Origin: Chitinophagaceae bacterium
GTDB lineage: Bacteria; Bacteroidota; Bacteroidia; Chitinophagales; Chitinophagaceae
Direction of reading: 5' to 3'
DNA: 34,611 nucleotides
Assembly (NCBI GenBank): GCA_017882215.1
Contig: JADGPX010000003.1
Coordinates: 1-34,611 of the forward strand
Shown here: one piece after another, positions 9,062-18,300 of the stretch
Layout of the letters: every line of letters starts with the position of its first letter
How positions within the stretch are numbered: position 1 is the stretch's first letter
Position numbers and translations under genes: made by a program
The notes under the pieces: generated by a model
Seen by the model: only the letters and a program-made list of their open reading frames with translations
Told to the model about the DNA's origin: nothing
The model's database searches: none

Positions 9062-10246
9062 TCACTTATTCTCAACAGATACAGCCAGCCATGCCATTAT
9101 ACCTATCCCGGTTTCAATGGCACTTTCATCAATATTAAATTTGGGAGTATGAACGCCTGACATAATTCCTTTTGAAATATTGCCAACGCCTAACCGGTAA
9201 AAGCATGCAGGTATCTGGTGAGAATAATATGCAAAGTCTTCTGCGCCCATTCTTAATTCTGTCTGCTCAATATTTTCGTTGCCCATATACTCGCCTGCTT
9301 TTAGTTTGGCTGTATTAGTCAGCTGTTCATTATTTAAAACAAATGGATAACCTACATCAATAGTAATATCAATTTCAGCACCCATAGCATGCACCAACTC
9401 TGTGCTGTGTTTTTTTATAAGATCATGCGCTTTAAAACGCCAGGCTTCATTCATTGCTCTGAAAGTGCCCATCAGCTTAACTTCAGAAGGAATAACATTG
9501 GTAGTATTGCCTCCCTGGAATGAAGTGATAGAAAGAACGGAAGGATTAAATGGATCGTTATTCCTGCTAACCAATTGCTGCAATGAAATGATAAGATGTG
9601 AAGCAATTAAAATGGTATCGGTAGTAAGATGCGGTGATGCTGCATGACCGCCTTTACCTTTTATTGTGATATAGATCTCATCTGCGCTTGCCATTACCAT
9701 TCCACTTCTGAAACTTAATTTACCAACTTCCAGACCGGGATGAACATGCAATGCTAAAATTGCCTGTGGTTTCGGATCTTCCAGCACACCTTCTTTTATC
9801 ATTATGCTTGCGCCGCCGGGATTTTTTTCTTCGCCCGGCTGAAAAATTAATTTTACTGTTCCTTCAAATTCATCTTTTAATTCATTAAGAATTTTTGCAG
9901 CGCCAAGCAAACAGGTACTATGCACATCATGTCCGCAGGCATGCATTACACCTGCATTTTGAGATTTGTATTCAACATTATTTTCTTCAGTAATAGGCAA
10001 TGCATCCATATCTGCCCGGAGTGCAATTATTCTTTTTTGAGGATCTCTCCCTTTTATCAATCCAACCACGCCGGTCGTGGCCAGCACTTTGTATTCAATA
10101 CCAAATTCAGCTAATTTTTTTTGTATAAATTTTGATGTTTCAAATTCTTTATAGCTTAATTCAGGATGCGCATGTAAATGATGACGAATCTGTATGAACT
10201 CATCAGTATATTCAGCAGCTAACTTTTTTATTTTCTCTTTGATCAT
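9062..10246 (-). CDS. M20-family amidohydrolase (N-acyl amino acid hydrolase type)
   Basis: This 394-residue zinc-dependent hydrolase belongs to the M20D group (hippurate/N-acetyl-amino-acid/IAA-amino-acid hydrolases). Motifs are IRHHLHAHPELSYKE (about 19-33), ALRADMDALPITEENN (about 75-90), the metal-binding MHACGHDVHS (about 100-109), FQPGEEKNPGGASIM and the late GAEDFAYY (about 335-342). No signal peptide is present, so it is probably cytoplasmic. The substrate cannot be read from sequence. It is transcribed alone or downstream of the SPOR gene, with a strong terminator hairpin between them. Confidence 0.93.
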   Translation of the reverse strand: MIKEKIKKLAAEYTDEFIQIRHHLHAHPELSYKEFETSKFIQKKLAEFGIEYKVLATTGVVGLIKGRDPQKRIIALRADMDALPITEENNVEYKSQNAGVMHACGHDVHSTCLLGAAKILNELKDEFEGTVKLIFQPGEEKNPGGASIMIKEGVLEDPKPQAILALHVHPGLEVGKLSFRSGMVMASADEIYITIKGKGGHAASPHLTTDTILIASHLIISLQQLVSRNNDPFNPSVLSITSFQGGNTTNVIPSEVKLMGTFRAMNEAWRFKAHDLIKKHSTELVHAMGAEIDITIDVGYPFVLNNEQLTNTAKLKAGEYMGNENIEQTELRMGAEDFAYYSHQIPACFYRLGVGNISKGIMSGVHTPKFNIDESAIETGIGIMAWLAVSVENK

Positions 10247-10293
10247 AAAGTAATTTAATCAATACTAATCATAGCAATCACCGGTCAAAAATA

Positions 10294-10323
10294 GAAAAGA
10301 GTTTCGCTAATGAAACTCTTTTC
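10294..10323 (-). terminator. Strong terminator after SPOR gene
   Basis: A perfect 12-bp stem, GAAAAGAGTTTC / GAAACTCTTTTC, with loop GCTAAT. On the minus strand it is followed by TATTTTTG. It lies 25 bp past the SPOR gene stop, so it probably ends that transcript. The A/T-rich flanks would also let it work on the plus strand. Confidence 0.75.
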
Positions 10324-10347
10324 TTTTGGAATAAAAATTTATAAAGC

Positions 10348-10797
10348 TTATTTGTTAGTATCGTCTTTTATTTCTTTTTCAGGTTTTATTTCAATTCTTT
10401 GTGATAGTATATAAACAGATGCGCCGCCCAACATCCGGCTGATCTGGCTTTTATACATTTCCGCTTCCTGCTTTGTTGTAAAATTACCAAAGGTTAAATG
10501 TACATAAGGCGCCTGGTAATACATGTAAGGTTTTTGTTCAGGAAATTTTTGAAGTAGTTGTGTTTTTGTTTTCATTGCAAGCTCCCTGTCGTTAGTGCTT
10601 AATACCTGCAGACGATAACCCATTCCTGTTCTTGCAGCTGCTTTGGCAGCAGCAACATTTAATTCTGCCTCTTTGCTTGCTAAAATATCCAACCGAAAAT
10701 CTTTGTAAACAACAACAGGTATTGTATTTGCACTGTCAGTTTGCGCAAAGGTTTGTAAACCCGTAAAACACAAAATTGAAAATATAAGCTTCTTCAT
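10348..10797 (-). CDS. SPOR-domain exported protein
   Basis: This is a 149-residue protein. I start it at MKKLIFSILCFTGLQTFAQ (10797), a clear signal peptide ending in AQ; an upstream Met adds 11 codons that spoil it. The C-terminal half (about 65-140) looks like a SPOR fold: GYRLQVLSTNDRELAMKTKTQ, then YVHLTFGNFTTKQEAEMYKSQ, matching the family's two beta-alpha-beta halves. SPOR domains bind denuded peptidoglycan. The role is probably periplasmic and envelope-linked; no partner is evident. The assignment is by pattern, moderately sure. Confidence 0.75.
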   Translation of the reverse strand: MKKLIFSILCFTGLQTFAQTDSANTIPVVVYKDFRLDILASKEAELNVAAAKAAARTGMGYRLQVLSTNDRELAMKTKTQLLQKFPEQKPYMYYQAPYVHLTFGNFTTKQEAEMYKSQISRMLGGASVYILSQRIEIKPEKEIKDDTNK

Positions 10798-10915
10798 ATC
10801 TAATACCTGAGTTGGCAAAAATAATACCATTAGTTTTAATGAGATGAAACTATAAGAAATATGGTTGTATTGGATATTTTATTGACAATTTCCTAAGGAA
10901 AGTTTATCCAAAAAA

Positions 10916-11872
10916 TTAATATCCCGCTTTAGCCCCGCCAATATTTTCTATCGGATGCCATGTGGTTTTTATTTCCTGTGTATCCATAATGAAATAAGGT
11001 GACTGACCATTTTCGGTGAGCCAGTTTATTTTATTGTACAGTACTACACGCTTTATATTCAGCGATGCTTTTTCCTGCATCATTTTTTGTGTATCGGCAT
11101 CGTTTTCGCAAAACACCAAAGCATTCACATCCATGTGATCGGCAAAATAAGAAGCCAGCTCCGCAACCTTGCCGGTAAGAATATTTACCACACCGCCGGG
11201 AACATCAGAAGAATTGAGCACTTCAGCAAAGGTGACTGCACAAAGCGGCTTTGTGAACGATGCCAACACGATGCATGTATTGCCTCCTGCAATTACCGGG
11301 GCAATCACCGAAACCAGTCCGAGTAATGAACTTGCCTGCGGCGCAATGATGGATACAACTCCTGTTGGCTCCGGAGTTGAGAAATTAAAATGAGATGATG
11401 CAACAGGGTTTACACTACTGTACAATTGCTGAAATTTATCGCACCATCCTGCATAATAAATTAAGCGGTCGATAGAAAGCAACACTTCATTTTCTGCTTC
11501 TTCTTTTGTTGTATCCTGTTTTATAAGTTCATCTATAAATTGCGCTTTTCTGCCTTCGAGCATTTCTGCAATGCGATACAATATTTGTCCGCGGTTGAAT
11601 GCTGCTCTTGAGCCCCAATCACCAAAAGCACTTCTTGCAGCCACTACAGCTTCTCTAAAATCTTTACGTGAGCTAAGACAAACATTGGCAAGTTTTTCTT
11701 TGTCTCCATTTTCTGCAATGTAGTACCTGCCGGATTCTGTTCTCGGAAATTTTCCGCCGATATAAATTTTGTAAGTCTTTAAAATTTCCAAACGCTTTTT
11801 AGGAGCACCGTTGGTTTGAGCTTTTTCGAGTTTTGGTACTTTAGCGGTTTTGTTTATAGTTGATGTTTGCAT
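10916..11872 (-). CDS. Truncated ALDH-family protein without catalytic Cys (ALDH16-like C-terminal half)
   Basis: This 318-residue protein covers only the NAD-binding part of an aldehyde dehydrogenase: KIYIGGKFPRTESGRYY (about 36-52), AFGDWGSRAAFNRGQILYRIAEML, YYAGWCDKFQQLY, EPTGVVSIIAPQ (about 173-184) and VPGGVVNILTGK (about 230-241). The ELGGK glutamate motif and the Cys loop are absent, so it should not catalyse oxidation. ALDH16 proteins have a catalytic ALDH domain followed by a second ALDH-like domain without Cys; this gene plus the full ALDH at 12458-13942 sum to about 812 residues, close to ALDH16. I infer a split ALDH16. It has the same strand and order as deoC and the ALDH gene. 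Confidence 0.85.
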   Translation of the reverse strand: MQTSTINKTAKVPKLEKAQTNGAPKKRLEILKTYKIYIGGKFPRTESGRYYIAENGDKEKLANVCLSSRKDFREAVVAARSAFGDWGSRAAFNRGQILYRIAEMLEGRKAQFIDELIKQDTTKEEAENEVLLSIDRLIYYAGWCDKFQQLYSSVNPVASSHFNFSTPEPTGVVSIIAPQASSLLGLVSVIAPVIAGGNTCIVLASFTKPLCAVTFAEVLNSSDVPGGVVNILTGKVAELASYFADHMDVNALVFCENDADTQKMMQEKASLNIKRVVLYNKINWLTENGQSPYFIMDTQEIKTTWHPIENIGGAKAGY

Positions 11873-11875
11873 GTG

Positions 11876-11911
11876 AATCGTTTAAATCGTTTAAGGGTTT
11901 AACGTTTAAAG
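11876..11911. repeat. CGTTTAA repeats, right boundary of four-helix gene
   Basis: AATCGTTTAAATCGTTTAAG is followed by GGTTTAACGTTTAAAG. These units recur at 12308-12365 and inverted at 12424-12466. They run up to the stop codon of the four-helix-bundle gene and lie 4 bp before the truncated ALDH start. Confidence 0.75.
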
Positions 11912-12301
11912 TTATTTTTTCCGTTCGCCCTGAATAACTGTTTTTTGTAAATATGAAATAAATTTTTGCAATATAGAACTGATTCTAACTGCTAATGAAT
12001 AGAAATCATCGAACTGTTGTTGATTTATATATTTTCTATCTAACGCTCTATATAGTTGAGAACGTAATTCGCCACATGAACCTTTTGAATATCCCAAAAA
12101 CTGAATGAACTCTGCTCTAGTTCCTCTTTCAAATCCTTCAGCAATATTATCCATTATAGATCCTGATGAGCCTTCAATCTGACCAATTAATCTGTAATTA
12201 CTTTTAAACGAACCATTATCAATTAGGCTTCCAATATTATTACATAATTCCCTGCTAACCTTCCATGCCTCTACATCTTCAAATTTTTTTATAGTTGCCA
12301 A
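11912..12301 (-). CDS. Four-helix-bundle protein (23S rRNA intervening-sequence type)
   Basis: This 129-residue protein belongs to the four-helix-bundle/IVS23 family. It has the usual N-terminal FEDVEAWKVSRELCN, the signature SSGSIMDNIAEGFERGT (about 50-66), and FIQFLGYSKGSCGELRSQLYRALD (about 70-93). Molecular function is unknown; relatives sit as single genes scattered through Bacteroidota genomes and inside 23S rRNA intervening sequences. Here it lies between the two halves of the ALDH pair and is bracketed closely on both sides by CGTTTAA-type repeats. That suggests it arrived as a small cassette. Family assignment is firm. Confidence 0.9.
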   Translation of the reverse strand: MATIKKFEDVEAWKVSRELCNNIGSLIDNGSFKSNYRLIGQIEGSSGSIMDNIAEGFERGTRAEFIQFLGYSKGSCGELRSQLYRALDRKYINQQQFDDFYSLAVRISSILQKFISYLQKTVIQGERKK

Positions 12302-12307
12302 TGTTTT

Positions 12308-12365
12308 GAATCGTTTTAGGGTTTAAAAAGAACGTTTAAGGGTTTAACGTTTAAATCGTTTAAAG
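12308..12365. repeat. CGTTTAA repeats, left boundary of four-helix gene
   Basis: The run contains GAATCGTTTTAGGGTTTAAA and CGTTTAAGGGTTTAACGTTT, then AAATCGTTTAAAG. The second half is nearly the same as 11884-11910 in direct orientation. It begins seven bases upstream of the four-helix-bundle ATG. Confidence 0.75.
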
Positions 12366-12423
12366 TTTTTTTAATTGATGCATTCATTGATTAAGATGTT
12401 GATGCTAAATTTTAATTCGCTAA

Positions 12424-12466
12424 CCTTTAAACGTTAAACGATTTAAACCCTTAAACGTTAAACGAT
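12424..12466. repeat. Inverted CGTTTAA repeats at the ALDH 3' end
   Basis: CCTTTAAACGTTAAACGATT and CCCTTAAACGTTAAACGAT are the reverse complement of the repeats at 12308-12365. The stop codon (12458-12460) and last two residues (Ile-Val) of the upstream ALDH are encoded inside this repeat. Confidence 0.75.
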
Positions 12467-13942
12467 GCCCCCCAACTTCACATAAGCCGACAATCCATGT
12501 AATCCGCCTTCTCTTCCGTATCCGCTTTCTTTGTATCCGCCAAATGGTGATGTAGGATCGAATTGATTAAATGTGTTTGCCCAAACAACACCTGCTCTTA
12601 ACTTTGTTGTCATGTTAAAAATCTTAGAGCCCTTGTCTGTCCACACTCCTGCAGAAAGTCCGTAAGGTGTGTTGTTTGCTTTTTCAATTACTTCATCATC
12701 TGTTCTAAAACTTTGAATTGCCAGTACAGGACCAAAAATTTCTTCCTGAGAAATTCTGTTTGATTGCGCCACGTTGGTAAAAATTGTAGGGCGACAAAAA
12801 AATCCTTTACTTGGTAAGTCGCAACTGCTTTGATACATTTCAGCGCCTTCCTTTTGTCCGATCTTTAAATATTTATTTATCTGGTTTAATTGCTGTTTTG
12901 AATTGATGGCGCCAATGTCAGTGTTCTTATCCATCGGGTCACCAACGATCAAAGTTTCCAAACGGTCTTTCAGTTTGCGAACCACTTCTTTAAAAACAGA
13001 TTCCTGCACATACAATCTTGAGCCTGCACAACAAACATGTCCCTGGTTAAAAAATATTCCGTTAATAACACCTTCCACTGCCTGGTCAATTGGTGCATCA
13101 TCAAAAATTATGTTAGCAGCTTTTCCGCCAAGTTCCAATGTTGCTTTTTTATTTGTTCCTGCAATTGCCCGCTGAATAATTTTTCCAACTTCTGTTGAAC
13201 CGGTGAAAGCAATTTTATTTATATCAGGATGATTAACGATGGCTGCTCCTGTTGCACCGGCGCCTGTAATAATGTTCACTACACCCGGCGGCAAGTCTGC
13301 TTCCTGAATTATTTCTGCTAATTTCAATGCAGTCAATGAAGTTGTTTCTGCAGGCTTCAAAACAACGGTGTTACCTGTTGCCAAAGCTGGTGCAATTTTC
13401 CATGCAGCCATCAGCAAAGGAAAGTTCCATGGAATAATTTGCCCTGCAACACCAAGCGGCTGTGCATTACGGTTAGGAAATGCATACTCTAATTTATCAG
13501 CCCAACCGGCATAATAAAAGAAATGATTGGCAACAACAGGTATATCAAAATCACGGCTCTCACGAATTGGCTTTCCACCATCAAGCGTTTCAATTATTGC
13601 CAGCTCTCTTGCACGTTCCTGCACCATCCGTGCAATGCGAAAAAGATATTTGCCTCTTTCTTTCGGCGGCATTTTCTTCCACACATTCTCATATGCATTT
13701 CTCGCCGCTTTCACCGCCCTGTCTACATCTGCCGCGTTTGCGTCAGCAACTTCCGAAAGTTTTTCTTCATTCGCCGGATTGATGGTGTCAAAATATTTTT
13801 TACTCAGGGGCTTCTCAAATTTTCCGTTTATGAACAGATCGTACCGCGGATTTATTTTTGCAGCCGACTTGCTTTCCGGTGCTGGTGCGTATTTACGGGC
13901 ACTGTCGAACTTTAATTTTAGTGTGTTGTTTTTTGTAGCCAT
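12458..13942 (-). CDS. Aldehyde dehydrogenase, catalytic (ALDH16-like N-terminal half)
   Basis: This is a full-length NAD(P)-dependent aldehyde dehydrogenase of 494 residues. I start it at MATKNNTLKLKF (13942); the 12 codons upstream are a read-through of a palindromic repeat. Motifs are the NAD site PLGVAGQIIPWNFPLLMAAW, FTGSTEVGK, the general-base region LELGGKAANI, and the nucleophile loop FFNQGHVCCAGSRLYVQ with catalytic Cys, then EEIFGPVLA and SPFGGYKESGYGREGG. Downstream of deoC it could oxidise the acetaldehyde made by that aldolase. The truncated ALDH at 10916-11872 probably acts with it. The C-terminal end lies in a repeat. Confidence 0.94.
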   Translation of the reverse strand: MATKNNTLKLKFDSARKYAPAPESKSAAKINPRYDLFINGKFEKPLSKKYFDTINPANEEKLSEVADANAADVDRAVKAARNAYENVWKKMPPKERGKYLFRIARMVQERARELAIIETLDGGKPIRESRDFDIPVVANHFFYYAGWADKLEYAFPNRNAQPLGVAGQIIPWNFPLLMAAWKIAPALATGNTVVLKPAETTSLTALKLAEIIQEADLPPGVVNIITGAGATGAAIVNHPDINKIAFTGSTEVGKIIQRAIAGTNKKATLELGGKAANIIFDDAPIDQAVEGVINGIFFNQGHVCCAGSRLYVQESVFKEVVRKLKDRLETLIVGDPMDKNTDIGAINSKQQLNQINKYLKIGQKEGAEMYQSSCDLPSKGFFCRPTIFTNVAQSNRISQEEIFGPVLAIQSFRTDDEVIEKANNTPYGLSAGVWTDKGSKIFNMTTKLRAGVVWANTFNQFDPTSPFGGYKESGYGREGGLHGLSAYVKLGGIV

Positions 13943-14330
13943 AAGTATTTCCCCCTCACCCCCAGCCCCTCTCCACAAGTGGAGAGGGGAGCCGGGAAGT
14001 TTATATTTATTGAATATTTTATTTGCAATTCAGCATTTTTGGTTATTCATCTTTAATATTATTTTTTATGACCAACTTCATCTCATAACTCATCATCGTT
14101 GTGTCATTCACTTGTACATTATGTTCTTCATTCAGCAACCTCATCCTCCATCTCTTTCTCCTTGAGGAGAAGGAGCGGTGCTTCATTCCTAATCCAAACA
14201 TTATATCTTCCAATTCATCAATAAATCATTGTTCATCTCTATTGCCGATGTGTTAGCACATAATTTATCAAAAAACTTCTGTTTGGCCTCCCTCTCCACT
14301 TGTGGAGAGGGACACAGGGTGAGGGGGCTT
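13943..14330. other. Repeat-filled gap between deoC and ALDH
   Basis: No convincing gene lies in this 388-bp gap. It holds two inverted copies of one palindromic module: CCCCTCTCCAC-AA-GTGGAGAGGGG (13966-13989, preceded by CCCCCTCACCCC) and CCCTCTCCAC-TT-GTGGAGAGGG (14290-14311, followed by AGGGTGAGGGGG). A third weaker palindrome TTCTCCT-TG-AGGAGAA lies at 14156-14171. On the minus strand 14098-14117 reads GTACAAGTGAATGACACAAC, a motif shared with 26935 and 29430. deoC and the ALDH gene point the same way, so transcription may cross the gap. Confidence 0.65.
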
Positions 14331-15266
14331 TTAATCTATCGAAAAATAGTCTTTCCCCTGGTAAACTCCGGTTTTCTCTTTCATTAGTTGCATCAAAATA
14401 TCATTGGCAAGACTGCTTGCACCAAACCTGAACCAATGATTATTCATCCAGTCTTCACCTAAAATTTCATTCAGCATAACAAGATAATGTAAAGCCAGTT
14501 TTGCTTTTGAAATTCCGCCGGCTGGCTTCATGCCGATCATCTTACCTGTCTTGTAATAAAAATCTCTTATCGCTTCAAGCATTACCAATGTTACAGGCAT
14601 GGTTGCAGCAGGCGTAACTTTCCCTGTTGATGTTTTAATAAAATCTGCGCCTGCATACATTGCAATATCACTTGCCTTGCGAACCTTATCAAATGTTACC
14701 AGTTCCCCTGTTTCCAAAATAACTTTCAATCTTGCATCACCACATGCCTCCTTTATTGTAGCAATTTCATCAAACACGTAATTGTATTCACCTTCTAAAA
14801 ATTTACCACGACTTATAACCATATCCACTTCATCGGCTCCCTGCTGAACAGCAAATTTTGTTTCCCGAATTTTCACATCTCTTGGCGCCTGTCCGCTTGG
14901 AAAACCTGTTGCCACTGAAGCCACTTTTATTCCTGAACCTTCCAATGCTTTTTTTGCTGTTTTAACCATTGACGGATAAACACAAACCGCTGCAACTGTT
15001 GGTAAGCCTGGATATGCATCGAGTAAGTGCATAGCTTTGTAACACATTTGTTTCACTTTGCCTTCTGAATCTTTTCCTTCCAAGGTGGTAAGGTCTATCA
15101 TATTTAATGCAAGCAACAAACCGTTTACCTTAGTTTCTTTTTTAATACTTCTTTTGGTGAACCTTGCTGCCCGTTCTTCAATACCAACCTGATCAACTCT
15201 TGGTGAAAGGGTGAAACCTGCCTGCCGGTAGGCAAGATCCGGCATTGCTACGGTTGTTTCTGCCAT
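14331..15266 (-). CDS. deoC: Deoxyribose-phosphate aldolase
   Basis: This class I aldolase cleaves 2-deoxyribose-5-phosphate into acetaldehyde and glyceraldehyde-3-phosphate. The Schiff-base Lys lies in DFIKTSTGKVTPAAT (about 207-221); other motifs are KVILETGEL (about 178-186) and IGMKPAGGI (about 242-250). At 311 residues it is longer than the usual 220-260, with an N-terminal extension of roughly 50. The extension contains the peptide LAYRQAG encoded by a palindromic repeat (15217-15236). It lies 48 bp downstream of secA and upstream of the ALDH pair, whose catalytic member could oxidise its acetaldehyde product. Confidence 0.95.
   Translation of the reverse strand: MAETTVAMPDLAYRQAGFTLSPRVDQVGIEERAARFTKRSIKKETKVNGLLLALNMIDLTTLEGKDSEGKVKQMCYKAMHLLDAYPGLPTVAAVCVYPSMVKTAKKALEGSGIKVASVATGFPSGQAPRDVKIRETKFAVQQGADEVDMVISRGKFLEGEYNYVFDEIATIKEACGDARLKVILETGELVTFDKVRKASDIAMYAGADFIKTSTGKVTPAATMPVTLVMLEAIRDFYYKTGKMIGMKPAGGISKAKLALHYLVMLNEILGEDWMNNHWFRFGASSLANDILMQLMKEKTGVYQGKDYFSID
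15217..15236. repeat. REP-like palindrome inside deoC
   Basis: CCTGCCTGCCGGTAGGCAAG carries a GCCTACCGGCAGGC-like palindrome on the coding strand and is read in frame as LAYRQAG near the DeoC N-terminus. It resembles the GCCTG-type palindromes of the intergenic regions. Confidence 0.5.
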
Positions 15267-15314
15267 ATTATTTTTTGTAGAAATTAAATTTACTATAAAT
15301 GCTGAATAGATACC

Positions 15315-18300
15315 TTAGCTTTCTTTCCCATGGCAGTTCTTATATTTCTTTCCGCTGCCGCAGGGACATGGATCATTCCTTCCTATTTTAGGACCAACTT
15401 TTATAGGTTCTCTTTTTACCGGTTCTGAAGGATCGTTGTAATCATTTTCATTTGAAAGATATTCGGGTCCACCGCCTGCTGCTGCAAATTCTTCTTTACG
15501 CTGGCGCATTTTGCTCATATCTGTTCTTTGTTCTCTTCCTTCTCTTATTCTTCCGGGTTGATTTTGCTCAATAGGAATTCCGCAATGACACAGGAAGCCT
15601 ACAATATCTTTATTTACCTCGTCGTCCATTTGCTTAAATGCATTGAATGCTTCTATCTTATAAATAACCAATGGATCTTTTTGTTCATAACCCGCTGTTT
15701 GAACACTTTGACGAAGATCATCCATCGCTCTTAAATGCTCTTTCCAGGCATCGTCTATCAAAGCCAGTGTGAGACTGCGTTCCAAAGCATTGGTCAATTC
15801 ATCGCCGTTGGTAGCAATTGTTTTATCAAGATTAGCCAATGCCTGTATCGCTTTTTTTCCATCAGTAAATGGCACTGCTACATTTTCAATATGTGAGCCT
15901 TGCTCCCTACGGATATTTTTAATAACCGGCAAAGTTTGCTGGCTCATCGCCTGGTTTTTGTGATTGTAGTGAGCTTTTGCTTCTTCATACAATCTTTCAG
16001 TTAAAACATTCGTATCCCCTTTATCCAATTCCTCAGCAGTTATGGAAGTATCAATTCCAAAATTCAGGATAGCAGCTAATTTAAAATCTTCGTGATCGCT
16101 GGTTTCTTTAAATGAAATTATCAATCCTTCTGCAACGGAATAAAATGCATTATCAAGATCGAGTGCAAGCCTTTCTCCAAACAATGCATGATTGCGCTTA
16201 CCATAAATTACGGTGCGTTGCTTGTTCATTACATCATCATATTCCAACAGTCTTTTTCGTATACCGAAGTTATTTTCCTCCACTTTTTTCTGCGCTCTTT
16301 CAATGCTCTTGGAAATCATGCTGTGCTGGATAACCTCGCCTTCTTTGTAACCCATTCTATCCATCAAAGAAGCGATCCTTTCACTTCCAAACATACGCAT
16401 CAGATCATCTTCAAGCGAAACAAAAAATTGTGAAGTACCCGGATCACCCTGGCGACCGGCACGTCCACGAAGCTGTCTATCAACACGACGGCTCTCATGT
16501 CTCTCAGTACCTAAAATTGCAAGACCTCCTGACTGAACAACGCCGGGACCTAATTTGATATCTGTACCACGACCAGCCATATTTGTAGCGATGGTAACGC
16601 CTTGTGCATAACCTGCTTCAGCAACAACCTGTGCTTCCCGCTGATGTTGTTTTGCATTCAATACATTATGCGGAATTGCTTTTTGTTTCAGCATCCTGCT
16701 GAGCAATTCACTCACCTCTACCGAAGTTGTACCAACAAGAATTGGTCTGCCTGCATCACGCATTTTTTCAACTTCTTCAATAACTGCTTTATATTTTTCT
16801 CTCTTTGTTTTATAAACAAGATCCTGTGTATCTTTTCTTGTAACAGGTAAATTGGTTGGAATGGTTACTACATCCAATTTGTAAATATCCCAAAGCTCTG
16901 CTGCTTCTGTTTCTGCAGTACCCGTCATACCTGCCAGCTTGTGGTACATCCTGAAATAATTCTGTAATGTAATGGTGGCGTATGTTTGCGTAGCCGCTTC
17001 GATCTTTACATTTTCTTTTGCTTCAATTGCCTGGTGCAAGCCATCACTATATCTTCTGCCATCAAGAATACGGCCTGTTTGCTCGTCCACAATTTTTACC
17101 TGCCCCTCCATTACCACATATTCAACATCAATATCAAATAATGTGTAGGCTTTTAATAATTGCTGAACGGTGTGAATTCTATCTGCTTTTACAGAATAAT
17201 CATTAAGAAGAATTTCTTTCTGGTGCAACTTTTCATCAGCACTTAAAGAGCCTTTTTCAATTTCAGAAAGCTTTACGCCGATATCAGGAAGAATAAAAAA
17301 TTCCGGATCCTCTCCTGATTTGGTAATAAGGTTAATTCCCTTATCAGTCAATTCAACCTGGTTATTTTTTTCATCAATATGAAAATATAATTCATTATCA
17401 ACCTCAGGCATTTTTCTTTGCTGATCTGCCAGGTAATAATTTTCTGTTTTCTGAAGTTTTACTTTTATACCCGGTTCACTTAAGAATTTTATTAAAGCGC
17501 TGTTCTTTGGCAATCCTCTCCAGGAACGCATAAGAGCAAGCCCGCCGTCTTTAGGATCATCGTTGCCTTCAGCAATTTTCTTTTTTGCTTCTATCAAAAA
17601 ATTATTGGTAACTTTTTTCTGTGCATCAACAATCCTTTCAATTCTTGGTTTAAGAGAAAGAAATTCCTGCTGATCACCTTTTGGTACCGGACCGGAAATT
17701 ATCAATGGCGTTCTTGCATCATCAATTAAAACACTATCCACTTCATCCACCATTGCAAAGTGATGTTTGCGCTGCACCATCTCATCAGGAGAATGAACCA
17801 TGTTGTCTCTTAAATAATCAAAACCAAATTCATTATTGGTGCCGTAAACTATATCCGAATTATATGCAGCCCTGCGCTCATCACCGTTGGGCTCGTGTTT
17901 GTCAATACAATCAACAGTAATGCCCAGCCACTCAAAAATAGTTCCGTTCCATTCGCTATCACGACGTGCCAGGTAATCATTCACCGTTACAATATGAACA
18001 CCTTCGCCGGCCAAAGCATTTAAATAAGCAGGTAAAGTTGATACTAACGTTTTACCCTCACCCGTAGCCATCTCTGCAATTTTACCTTCGTGCAAAACGA
18101 TACCGCCTATTAGCTGAACATCATAGTGCATCATGTTCCAGGTAACTTCTCCGCCTGCGGCTGTCCATGTATTTTTAAAAATAGATTTATCGTCCTCAAT
18201 ACTGATGTAATTCTTTTTAATGCTAAGATTCCTGTCTAATTCAGTTGCGGTTGAAACCAGTTCTTTATTATTCTTAAAACGGTTTGCTGTTTCTTTAACC

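Noticed and set aside
10916-11872. Short ALDH as a random pseudogene
   Set aside because: It is free of stops, has a normal start and stop, and fits the non-catalytic half of ALDH16, so I call it a gene.
13527-14165. Long plus-strand frame opposite the ALDH gene
   Set aside because: It is a shadow of the ALDH coding strand and repeats; Ser/Phe-rich with no family features.
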